A DNA stretch of 64,000 bases from Bryobacterales bacterium F-183. GTDB taxonomy: Bacteria > Acidobacteriota > Terriglobia > Bryobacterales > Bryobacteraceae. The stretch covers positions 2,170,001 to 2,234,000 of the forward strand of contig AP025252.1 of the NCBI GenBank assembly GCA_016865505.2, given 5' to 3'. Below are positions 26,434 to 34,194 of this stretch, piece after piece (positions within the stretch are counted from its first letter, which is position 1; each line of letters opens with the position of its first letter). A model generated the notes under the pieces. The model saw nothing but the letters and a program-made list of their open reading frames with translations. It did not search any database and had not been told where the DNA came from. Both the position numbers and the translations under genes were made by a program.

Positions 26434-27527
26434 TGTCTGGCGTCTACATCTCGTTCCCGTTCTGTTCGCAAAAGTGCACGTACTGTAACTTTGCGTCCGG
26501 CGTGCTGCCGAAGACGTTGGAGGGCCAGTACGTCGAGGCTCTGCGTGCGGAGATCGTGCGGCATAACTGGCGCTGGACGCCGGATACGGTGTATTTGGGC
26601 GGCGGTACGCCGAGTCAGATGGACCCGGGGACGCTCGATTCCATCCTGTCCTTGATCCCGTGGCGGCCTTGGAAAGAGGCCACGATTGAAGCGGCGCCGG
26701 GATCGATTGATGCGGTGAAGGCTGCCGCATGGGCGCGATCCGGGCTGAACCGCGTGAGCTTGGGCGTACAGTCTTTTGCCCCGCGCGAACTGGCTCGTAC
26801 CGGACGCCGGCATACGGCAGAGACGGTTGCGGCGGATGTACAGTGGCTGCGCGAGGCGGGGTTCGAGCACATCAATATTGATCTGATTGCGGGGCTGCCG
26901 TGCCAGACGCGCGACAGCTGGAATGAGTCGTTAGATTGGGTGGAAAAGCTCGCGCCGGATCATGTATCGGTGTACATGCTGGAAGTGGACGAGGACAGCC
27001 GCCTGGGGCGCGAACTGTTGGCTGGCGGAGGCCGCTACAGCGCTGCTGAGGTGCCGTCCGACGATCTAATTGTCGAGTTCTACGAAGAGGCGTGTGAGCG
27101 CCTGGAGCGGCTTGGCATTCATCGCTACGAGATCTCAAACTTTGCACGGCGCGGGGCGGAATCGCTGCACAACCTGAAGTACTGGAAGCTGGAGCCATAT
27201 ATCGGCTTTGGTGCGGATGCCCATTCTTTTGACGGCAACATGCGCGGGCAGAATGTGGAGACCGCTCTGCAATACGTCGAGGCGATGCGAGATCGCGAGA
27301 GTGCTGTCGCTGAGACCGTGCTGGCCGATCTGTTTAGCGAGCGCTTCTTTGTGGGCTTGCGAATGTCGGAAGGGATCCGTCCCGCAGAAGACGAATGGAA
27401 ACGGTTCGAGGAGCCGATCCAGCGCTTTTTGGCGGAAGGGCTCCTCGAAAAGAATGGCGACTTGTTGCGGTTGACCCGACAGGGTGTGCTGCTGTCGAAC
27501 GAAGTGTTCGCCGAGTTCGTTGCGTAG
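26433..27527 (+). CDS. hemW: radical SAM heme chaperone HemW
   Basis: 364 residues, GTG start overlapping the cyaY stop by one base. The radical SAM cluster motif is CSQKCTYC (Cys11, Cys15, Cys18) preceded by 'VYISFPF'. Other family marks: 'TVYLGGGTPSQMDPGTL', 'VSLGVQSFAPRELARTGRRHTAETV', 'NIDLIAGLPCQTRDSW' and 'HNLKYWKLEPYIGFGADAHSF'. HemW (formerly HemN-like/YggW) binds heme and passes it to respiratory enzymes. True HemN has CxxxCxxC followed by another Cys; here the residue after CTYC is N-F, as in HemW. Cytoplasmic or membrane-associated. Confidence 0.92.
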   Translation: MSGVYISFPFCSQKCTYCNFASGVLPKTLEGQYVEALRAEIVRHNWRWTPDTVYLGGGTPSQMDPGTLDSILSLIPWRPWKEATIEAAPGSIDAVKAAAWARSGLNRVSLGVQSFAPRELARTGRRHTAETVAADVQWLREAGFEHINIDLIAGLPCQTRDSWNESLDWVEKLAPDHVSVYMLEVDEDSRLGRELLAGGGRYSAAEVPSDDLIVEFYEEACERLERLGIHRYEISNFARRGAESLHNLKYWKLEPYIGFGADAHSFDGNMRGQNVETALQYVEAMRDRESAVAETVLADLFSERFFVGLRMSEGIRPAEDEWKRFEEPIQRFLAEGLLEKNGDLLRLTRQGVLLSNEVFAEFVA

Positions 27528-27533
27528 CGTGTA

Positions 27534-29255
27534 CTAAGCGCGGCGATTCCGAGGCGCGGGCGCTTTGGCTGCCGTACGCACCGTAGCTTTGGCAGCAGCA
27601 GGCTTGGCCGTAGCGCGTGCAAGCGGCTTGGCCTTCGTGGTCGCTGTGCGAGTGCTGCGTACGGGCATTTTGGCTTTGGTACGGCTCTTGCTGCGCGACG
27701 TCACGATCGGCTCGGCGACGTGCGACGCGGGCACTAGAAGCAGGTCACCCGCTTCCGGCTCTTCATCGCTCATCGAAACATTGGCCGCGGTGAGAGACGC
27801 CTGCTGCATGCGGTACTTGCGGGCGATGGAGGCGACCGTCTCGCCGCGTTCCACACGGTGGAACTTCCAGGACGCGCGCTTATCGGCAGGGACTGCGTCG
27901 ATCGCGGCAACGACCTTGTTGAGCGAACCTTTCGGTACGCGCATCTGATAGCCAGCGGGAGCGACGGCCTTTAGCAAAGCGGGGTTCATGTCGCGAAGAT
28001 CAGCGACCGGCTTATCGCACGCGGCGGCGATTAATTCCAGATGCGTCTGGTTCGCGACGTCGAGCGTGTCGTACTCGATGGGGTCGTCAAACTTGATGGT
28101 GTCGAGGCCGTATAGCGCCGGGTTCTTGGCCATGACGATGAAGGCCAGGATGACGGGAACGTACTGGTCCGTATCGCGGGGCAGTGCGTGCATTTCGCGC
28201 AGTTTCCAGTAGTCGGCGTAGCCGGTGCGCTGGATGGCACGGTCCACGCAGCCGGGGCCACAGTTGTAGGCAGCCAGCGCGAGGTTCCAATCGCCAAACA
28301 TGTTGTAGAGGAACTTGAAGTACTTGGCGGAGGCGCGGGTGGCCTTTTCGGGATCCATGCGCTCGTCCGCGTAGGCGGAGATGTTGAGCTGGAAGTCCCG
28401 CGCGGTGGGCGACATGAACTGCCACATGCCAACGGCGTTGGCAGGGGATATGGCGCGAGGCGAGAAACCGGACTCCAAAACTGCGACGTACATCAGTTCG
28501 CTAGGCACGCCCTCTTCATTGAAGACGCGCTGGATCATGGCGCGGTACTTACCGGAACGGCGAAGGTTGTGTTCCAGGATCTTGCGGCCGCGTTCGCCGG
28601 AGAAATTGGTGATGGCGCTGAATACCGACTCGTGCGCATCGATCGGAAGCGAGGACTGGGTGGCCGCGATGATCGACCGGACGCCACCTTCCAGGCGCGG
28701 AGGCACAGGGAAGGTCATGTCCAGGATGCTGTCGCGGGGGGAGGATTCGAAAACGAATTTTTCGGGGGATTCGGCGGCGCCCAAGCCGCTGATGTCGTAA
28801 CGGTAGATGGCTTCCACCATCTCTTCCAACCGGCGCTCCAGGCGTTGGCGGCCGAGCTCGTCCTGATTGGGTGCTTCTAACAGAAGGTCAACGGCGCCGT
28901 TGAAGTGGCGGCGGGCGTCCTCGTACGATCCTAATTTATACGCTTGCTTGCCCTCGTCGAACTTGGCTTCCGCCTTGCGAAGGCGGGTTTCGAGAGCCGT
29001 GAGGCGCAGCATCGCCTGGGTGGACTGGGTGAGATTGGGCGGTTCCTTCGAATACAGTGCCGGCGGAGTGTCGATTTTGTTTTCTTTGGGGATGCTCGCC
29101 CCTGCTTCTTCCAAATCCACCATGGGTGCGTTGGGCAGGAACGAATTTTTGATGGGACCGTTGAAGCGAGAGCTGGTCGCGCTGCATCCACTAAGCAGAA
29201 CACTGAGGCCAAGCGGCAGGGCCACTTGAACTGCGGCACGTTGAATTCGGGTCAT
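27534..29255 (-). CDS. MltD-like lytic transglycosylase lipoprotein with LysM domain
   Basis: 573 residues from the ATG at 29255 (AGGAGAA ribosome-binding site). Lipoprotein signal with lipobox LLSGC. A helical region (about 75-160) precedes the SLT domain (about 235-390): catalytic Glu in 'AVLESGFSPRAISPANAVGMWQFM', then 'ASAKYFKFLYNMFGDWNLALAAYNCGPG'. Then a LysM-type region ('HRVERGETVASIARKYRMQQASLTAANV'). The last 55 residues are Lys/Arg/Ala/Thr-rich, like a histone H1 tail, an unusual end for an outer-membrane lipoprotein. It cuts peptidoglycan glycan strands, giving 1,6-anhydromuropeptides. A 273-base gap upstream, holding an inverted repeat, separates it from the nucleoside hydrolase. 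Confidence 0.88.
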   Translation of the reverse strand: MTRIQRAAVQVALPLGLSVLLSGCSATSSRFNGPIKNSFLPNAPMVDLEEAGASIPKENKIDTPPALYSKEPPNLTQSTQAMLRLTALETRLRKAEAKFDEGKQAYKLGSYEDARRHFNGAVDLLLEAPNQDELGRQRLERRLEEMVEAIYRYDISGLGAAESPEKFVFESSPRDSILDMTFPVPPRLEGGVRSIIAATQSSLPIDAHESVFSAITNFSGERGRKILEHNLRRSGKYRAMIQRVFNEEGVPSELMYVAVLESGFSPRAISPANAVGMWQFMSPTARDFQLNISAYADERMDPEKATRASAKYFKFLYNMFGDWNLALAAYNCGPGCVDRAIQRTGYADYWKLREMHALPRDTDQYVPVILAFIVMAKNPALYGLDTIKFDDPIEYDTLDVANQTHLELIAAACDKPVADLRDMNPALLKAVAPAGYQMRVPKGSLNKVVAAIDAVPADKRASWKFHRVERGETVASIARKYRMQQASLTAANVSMSDEEPEAGDLLLVPASHVAEPIVTSRSKSRTKAKMPVRSTRTATTKAKPLARATAKPAAAKATVRTAAKAPAPRNRRA

Positions 29256-29505
29256 TCTTCTCCTTGTAGAGCCGGGTCGCTTTACTGCCTGCGGCCGGGT
29301 CTTGTCCAAAAGAGTCTACTTCCGTCCGATCTCTTGCAACCGTATCAATTTACAACTATCTAGCGTCGTTTTTCAAGGCGCACGATAGGGACCATTCCAC
29401 CCTGGGTGTCGTAAATTTTGTGAGGTTTTTGTCAGCTCTTCCCTTACGCATATTTACGCGGCGTTAACTTCCAGCAACTTAGGACTACGTCAAATGTGAG
29501 CATGA

Positions 29506-29534
29506 CGCTGTATAACTAATGCTTATACCTAGCG
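29506..29534. repeat. 29-bp inverted repeat (GTATAA-N7-TTATAC core)
   Basis: GTATAA (29510-29515) and TTATAC (29523-29528) are perfect inverted arms around CTAATGC; outer CGCT (29506-29509) pairs with AGCG (29531-29534) past a 2-base offset. It covers the stop codon of the nucleoside hydrolase. It could be a regulator site, an RNA hairpin, or a dif-like recombination site. The rest of the 29256-29528 gap shows only a weak minus-strand promoter (TTGAAA at 29376 with GTAAAT at 29353, 17-base spacer). Confidence 0.5.
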
Positions 29535-30470
29535 CGTTAGTAGCTCAGAATACAGTTTTGTTGCCTTTGGGCTGTCTACCTGTAGCATGACCTTGGTGAG
29601 CGGCCCTGATGGGCGGATCTGGACGGCGCCGTAGCGCTCTCCAAAGTTCTCATCGACGCTCAAGGGCAGATCCTCGGATTTTGTGATCACCGACGGGTCG
29701 ATTAAATAGGCAGCAGCGAGTTCATCCCATAGAAATCCCTTGGCTTGCGGGTCTTTGAGGAAGCCGGGATATCCGTAGCCAAACTGTTCCCGGAAAATAT
29801 GCCGGAAGGGTGCTTTACCACTGACGATGGCATCGAAAACAGGCTTGCCGTAGACGGCCTGATTGCAGACATCGAGCCCGACCAGGACCTTGTCTGCAAT
29901 CTGGGACTCCAGCACGATCTTGGCCGCCTCAGGGTCAAACCAGAAGTTGAACTCGGCAGTTTTGTTGGAATTGCCGGGTACGCGAACGGCGCCGCCCATG
30001 ATCACGAGGCGCTTGATCTTCGACGCGATCGACGGCTTTTTCTGCAGCGCCTGGGCGATGTTGGTGAGCGGACCGATGGCGAGGACGGTCATCGGCTGCT
30101 TTTCGAGGGTCTCGATGAGGAAGTCGACGGCGGTCTCCTTCTCAGCTCTCGGGCGGCGCAGGTCGAACGCGCCGGCGAACTCGAGCGGCTTCTCTTTGGC
30201 CGCCATCTCGGCCGTGTGGCGTAACGGTTGTTGCGCGCCCAGGTGTACCGGAACGTCTTCGACGTCCATCATCTGTAATGTGGCGCGGGCGTTGCGCAGA
30301 CCTTCATTTGCCCAAACATTACCTGCCACGACGGTGATGCCCGCAATCTTAAACTTGCCGCTGCGGATCAGCATCGCGATGGCGACATTGTCGTCGGTGA
30401 ACTTGCCGGGATCGCAATCAATAAGGATGGGTTCCTGTGCGGCGAGCAGCATAAGCGGGAGTAGCAACAT
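29529..30470 (-). CDS. secreted inosine/uridine-preferring nucleoside hydrolase
   Basis: 313 residues. A short hydrophobic leader (MLLLPLMLLAAQE) is followed directly by the IUNH calcium-site motif in the form 'ILIDCDPGKFTDDNVAIAML'. Other family marks: 'IAGITVVAGNVWANEGLRNARATLQ', 'LTVLAIGPLTNIAQAL'-type block ('MTVLAIGPLTNIAQALQKKP'), 'LVIMGGAVRVPGNSNKTAEFNFWFDPEAAKIVL'. It splits nucleosides into base and ribose. The leader suggests periplasmic action. The ATG overlaps the stop of the upstream zincin gene (TGATG), so the pair is co-translated. Confidence 0.88.
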   Translation of the reverse strand: MLLLPLMLLAAQEPILIDCDPGKFTDDNVAIAMLIRSGKFKIAGITVVAGNVWANEGLRNARATLQMMDVEDVPVHLGAQQPLRHTAEMAAKEKPLEFAGAFDLRRPRAEKETAVDFLIETLEKQPMTVLAIGPLTNIAQALQKKPSIASKIKRLVIMGGAVRVPGNSNKTAEFNFWFDPEAAKIVLESQIADKVLVGLDVCNQAVYGKPVFDAIVSGKAPFRHIFREQFGYGYPGFLKDPQAKGFLWDELAAAYLIDPSVITKSEDLPLSVDENFGERYGAVQIRPSGPLTKVMLQVDSPKATKLYSELLTR

Positions 30471-30970
30471 CAGATCGATATCTTTCGTTGGGGGAATGTG
30501 TCGTCGAACCAGCGTTCGCGGATTTGGCGCCAGCGGACGGCCAGCGTTACTTCGTCATGCTCGCGCCGGGTCCCGTAGCGCCAGGCAGCGGTGTCGCAGA
30601 AGCTCTCGCAAATGTACTCGCGAAAGAATCGCGGCGCGGTACGGCGGATGAGTTCCTTTTTCCGCCACTCGGAGGACCAGCCAAGTTCGCCTCTTCCATG
30701 ACGGGCGAGTTCCGCGGTGATGAGGTCTGTGTATTCAGCGCGGGTCCGGTTCGACAGGCGTACCCAGGCAAAGTGGAACAGCTCATGCAGCAGGATGCGG
30801 GTGAACTCAGAGCCTCGCAAGGATGTATCTAAAACAATGCGGCGCTCGCGCAGAAACGAGGCCGCATGTACGGGAGTTCCGGGTCCGCCGGAGAGGAGCT
30901 TGCCGCGATAGGCAGTAAGCTCCCCGAGACGTTCGATACGAACAGGTGCGCCCACAAACTGGCAGCGCAC
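30470..30970 (-). CDS. small putative zinc metallopeptidase (HExxH)
   Basis: 166 residues from the GTG at 30970. An ATG at 31054 is in frame, but it would overlap the 3' end of the parvulin gene by 73 bases. The zinc motif is HELFHF (His62, Glu63, His66) and a later 'EYICESFCDTAAW' could give the third ligand (Glu122 or Asp126). The first 50 residues are 'GAPVRIERLGELTAYRGKLLSGGPGTPVHAAS' and do not match a family I know. No leader peptide. It lies between the parvulin gene and the nucleoside hydrolase on one strand. Peptidase activity is inferred from the motif only. Confidence 0.6.
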   Translation of the reverse strand: MRCQFVGAPVRIERLGELTAYRGKLLSGGPGTPVHAASFLRERRIVLDTSLRGSEFTRILLHELFHFAWVRLSNRTRAEYTDLITAELARHGRGELGWSSEWRKKELIRRTAPRFFREYICESFCDTAAWRYGTRREHDEVTLAVRWRQIRERWFDDTFPQRKISI

Positions 30971-30981
30971 ACGACTGCGAG

Positions 30982-31899
30982 TTAGCGCCGGATGCTGAAG
31001 TATTCCGGCTTCTCGATCTTGACGGCGTTGTTCTTGCGCAGTTCCTGCATCCATGTGGTGAACTTCTCGTTCTTCAACTGTTGGAACAGCTGGTCACGAA
31101 CTTCCACATAGGGTTGCACATTCTTGGCCGTACGCTTGAGGATGTAGAATCCATTGGCCTGGCGAACGGGTTCGCTGATTTCGCCTGCATTCAGCTTGAA
31201 GACCGCTTCTTTGATGGCGGCGGGGAAGTTCTCCGAACGCTTGATGGTCGCGTAGGCGCCACCTTTGGCGGCCGATTCCTTGTCGTCCGAGTTTTCCTGC
31301 GCGAGCTTGGCAAAGTCGGCACCGGCCTTGAGTTCTGCGGAGAGCTTTTCGGCCTTGGCCTTTGCTTCCGTTTCCGTGAGCGGCTTCTTGGCCTTGGGGT
31401 CGCTGGGCGGCGCAGGGTTGTTCGAGTAGGAGATGTAGATCACGCTGATGGACGCCGTCTCATAGCGATCCTTATTCTTCTCGTAGAACGCTTCCTGCTC
31501 GGCGGGTGTGACGACAACCTTATTGTTGTGCTCCTGCACCATCGCATTGGCGAGGTACTGGCGCGTGGTCGCCTCGATGGCTTCTTTATGCGGCGACTGC
31601 TGTTCCAGCTTTACTGCCATTGCCTCGTCGGACAGCTTGCGGATCAGGAACAAGGATTCCATAGCCGGTTGCGGGTTCTGGCTGACTTGGGCCAAGGCCT
31701 GCGGAGGCAGTCCCCCGAGCATGTCGGTGATCTGTTTGGCGGTGTAGCCTTTTCCGGCTACGGTGACGACAATCGCGTCTGGCGGGACCTCGGCAGAGGC
31801 TTGCTGGGCCGCGGGCGCTGCCTGCGGGAGTGGAATCTGCTGCTGCGCAAACGCAGCAAGAGGCAGAGCAAGAGCGGACAAGAGCAAATTACGTTTCAT
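30982..31899 (-). CDS. SurA/PrsA-like parvulin peptidyl-prolyl isomerase
   Basis: 305 residues from the ATG at 31899 (AGGAAAT ribosome-binding site). Signal peptide MKRNLLLSALALPLAAFAQ. A chaperone-like helical region with the 'QYLANAMVQEHNN' and 'EQEAFYEKNKDRYETASIS' parts flanks the PpiC domain ('SAELKAGADFAKLAQENSDDKESAAKGGAYATIKRSENFPAAIKEAVFKLNAGEISEPV', ending 'GFYILKRTAKNVQPY'). It would help fold outer membrane or exported proteins. The first M of the longer frame at 31989 gives no leader. A Pro/Gln-rich linker follows the signal peptide. Confidence 0.88.
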   Translation of the reverse strand: MKRNLLLSALALPLAAFAQQQIPLPQAAPAAQQASAEVPPDAIVVTVAGKGYTAKQITDMLGGLPPQALAQVSQNPQPAMESLFLIRKLSDEAMAVKLEQQSPHKEAIEATTRQYLANAMVQEHNNKVVVTPAEQEAFYEKNKDRYETASISVIYISYSNNPAPPSDPKAKKPLTETEAKAKAEKLSAELKAGADFAKLAQENSDDKESAAKGGAYATIKRSENFPAAIKEAVFKLNAGEISEPVRQANGFYILKRTAKNVQPYVEVRDQLFQQLKNEKFTTWMQELRKNNAVKIEKPEYFSIRR

Positions 31900-31957
31900 T
31901 CGGGGGTATTTCCTAGTCAGGAGGGACCTCTTCATGGTACCAACTCCTTCTCTTTTC

Positions 31958-32662
31958 TCAGACGCGGAAGGGGCGCGAAGCGGTTGCATATTGCCTGCGC
32001 GCGGGTACGCTGACCAGTTCCATTTCGGGGTAACGGAGCGCCGTCAATGCGCCGCCAAAGACGCAGCCCGTGTCGATGTTGATGGTGCGATTCTTCCAAG
32101 CCGGGGTCTGAATTGGCGTGTGACCATAGACGATCGTCGCCTCGCCGCCGTACCTGGCGGCCCAATCGCGGCGGATCGGCAAGCCGTACTCATCTTTCTC
32201 TCCCGTTACGTCGCCGTAGAGGGTGAAGGTGCGAATTTTTTCGCCGCTACGCCCGATCATGTCCTGGCGGATGCCGGCATGCGCGACAACAAGCTTGCCA
32301 TCATCCAGGATCACGTGGGTCGGTAAGCTAGCTAGAAAGCGCCGCAACCCTTCCCGTTCGACCTGGTTCAGGCGCTGTTCGACATCGGCGATGGACGTAT
32401 CGAGGCCATGCGAGATCGTCACACGATTGCCAGCCAGCCATCGCGCGAACTTGTCGTCATGATTGCCTTGGACGCAGAAGGCGTTGCCCTGGGCGATCAT
32501 GCCGCGAACGATCTCTACGGTGTCGAGTACGCGAGGTCCGCGATCGACAAGGTCTCCCACAAAGACCTTTTTGCGATCCGCGCCCAGGCGCGCGAGGAGT
32601 TCTTCCAACTCGTCGCTACAACCGTGTACGTCGCCGATGATGTCGAACGAGTTTGTCTGCAT
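31958..32662 (-). CDS. calcineurin-like metallophosphoesterase (PrpE/ApaH-like)
   Basis: 234 residues from the ATG at 32662. The metal-binding motifs are in order: 'DIIGDVHGCSDEL', 'KVFVGDLVDRGPRV', 'FCVQGNHDDKF', 'LVVAHAGI' and 'IVYGHTPIQTPAW ... NIDTGCVFGG'. This is the layout of small protein-phosphatase or bis(5'-nucleosyl)-tetraphosphatase enzymes (PrpE, ApaH) and of the phosphatase half of bacterial Pnkp. It acts in the cytoplasm. It is divergent from the FAD oxidase gene with 53 bases between starts, and 58 bases upstream of the parvulin gene. Confidence 0.88.
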   Translation of the reverse strand: MQTNSFDIIGDVHGCSDELEELLARLGADRKKVFVGDLVDRGPRVLDTVEIVRGMIAQGNAFCVQGNHDDKFARWLAGNRVTISHGLDTSIADVEQRLNQVEREGLRRFLASLPTHVILDDGKLVVAHAGIRQDMIGRSGEKIRTFTLYGDVTGEKDEYGLPIRRDWAARYGGEATIVYGHTPIQTPAWKNRTINIDTGCVFGGALTALRYPEMELVSVPARRQYATASRPFRV

Positions 32663-32715
32663 ACCCCAAAAAAGTTTTAGCACTTCAGATACCGGTTCTG
32701 CGCTTGTCCAGGGTG

Positions 32716-34179
32716 ATGAAGCTCAAGAAACTTTTGTTCTTTGCCTCGCTGGTGCCGTCGCTCAGCTTTGCGGTTGAGTCGGTTACCTGCGAAGTGGCGA
32801 TTTTGGGAGGCGGCGCTGCAGGCCTCCATACGGCTTTTCGTCTTGGCCCCAAAATGGGCGCTGGCGTTTGCCTTTTTGAAAAGGAGGATCGCCTTGGCGG
32901 GCGTCTTTATGATACGTCCCGTACGCCGGGTGGTCCGTTGTTTGGCTTGGGTGGCTTGCGCATTATGGAAGGTCAACCGGTGATGTTCGCTCTGGCGGAA
33001 GAGCTTGGCGTCAAGCTGGTGCCTGTGCCGTTTGAAGACGACCTGATTGTGGCCCGCGGCTCTCGCGCGCACGATTCGGAATCGCTGCGGGCTGAGGCCT
33101 ATCCGAAGGTCACGCAGGATGAGTCGGCGCTGTGGGACAAGATCCGCTTCAGCCCGGAACGCGCAAACATCGACAAGTATCCCGACTTCCGTTCCTATGT
33201 GCGCGCGGTGTTGACCGCGGAAGAGTACCAGTTCATGGCGGACATCTTCCGCTTCCGTGGCGATTTCAGCTATCCCCTGTCGGCGCGCGGTTACCTGGAC
33301 TTTCTCGACGAAGACTGGGACGTCTGCTGCACGCCGTACTATCCGGTGGGCGGGATGTCGGAATTCATTCGCCGTATGGAAGCGCGCGCTGTTGCTTCTG
33401 GCGTTCGTATCTTCAAGGGCGAGGCCGTACAGACCATCGAAGGCGGCAACCCGACTTATCGCATTCGCACTACCGGCTACACCGCAACCGCAGGCCGTTT
33501 GGTGATCGGCATCGATGCCTATGGTTTGCGCAAGGTCGGAGGCGAAGTTGCCGCCAAAATCCAGGCGCTGCCCCAGTTTCAGGATCTGATCGGCGTCAAG
33601 GTCGCGACGGTGAGCCAGTGGTGGCCGAACGCGTGGTGGAAGAATGCCGTACCCGGCAAGAACACGCATCGCGCCTGGACCACCGAATCCTGCCTGAACT
33701 TTGTCGAGATCCCGACCGCGTCCTATGCGGCTGACCAGATGGTGACTCGCAGCGTTTATGACGATTCGCTTGCCTGTACGGAGTTCTGGGAAATCACGGC
33801 CAAGCGGGGTACGGCAGCGGTGGAAGCGGAGATCGATCGCGGCTTAAAGAAAATGTTTCCGGATGCGACCATTCCTGCTCCTTTGAAGACGCAGGTGCAG
33901 ATCTGGCCCGCCGGTTGGTACTGGTTGCGCGCAGGCTCGCCGTACACGAATGCCGATCTCGCCAAGTGGGCCGTGGCGCCGCTGGATGGAGAACGCATCT
34001 CGCTGGTCGGTGAGTCGTACAACCCGCAGCGGTCGACGTGGTCCGATGGGGCGATCAAGTCCTCGCTCAGGACGCTTGACGAAGTGTTCGGCGTTCGCGT
34101 GGAAGCTGCGGCTACCGCGCCGTCCAGCGAGCCGCTGCCGATGTCGCGCAAAACATCGGGTCGCCGGTTGCGCCGGTGA
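32716..34179 (+). CDS. secreted FAD-dependent amine oxidase-like protein
   Basis: 487 residues from the ATG at 32716, with a signal peptide (MKLKKLLFFASLVPSLSFA). The FAD-binding Rossmann motif is 'EVAILGGGAAGLHTAFRLG', then 'LFEKEDRLGGRLYD', and the second GGxR-like part 'FGLGGLRIMEG'. The C-terminal flavin contact is 'LDGERISLVGESYNPQRSTWSDGAIKSSLRTLDEV'. The family includes monoamine, L-amino acid and polyamine oxidases, which produce H2O2 and ammonia. It is the first gene of a plus-strand operon that continues with sulfatase (15-base gap), sialidase-like, hydrolase and ModA genes. It may oxidise amino sugars or amines from the same polymer; that is inference. Confidence 0.85.
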   Translation: MKLKKLLFFASLVPSLSFAVESVTCEVAILGGGAAGLHTAFRLGPKMGAGVCLFEKEDRLGGRLYDTSRTPGGPLFGLGGLRIMEGQPVMFALAEELGVKLVPVPFEDDLIVARGSRAHDSESLRAEAYPKVTQDESALWDKIRFSPERANIDKYPDFRSYVRAVLTAEEYQFMADIFRFRGDFSYPLSARGYLDFLDEDWDVCCTPYYPVGGMSEFIRRMEARAVASGVRIFKGEAVQTIEGGNPTYRIRTTGYTATAGRLVIGIDAYGLRKVGGEVAAKIQALPQFQDLIGVKVATVSQWWPNAWWKNAVPGKNTHRAWTTESCLNFVEIPTASYAADQMVTRSVYDDSLACTEFWEITAKRGTAAVEAEIDRGLKKMFPDATIPAPLKTQVQIWPAGWYWLRAGSPYTNADLAKWAVAPLDGERISLVGESYNPQRSTWSDGAIKSSLRTLDEVFGVRVEAAATAPSSEPLPMSRKTSGRRLRR

Positions 34180-34194
34180 TAAAATCCCCAGTGA

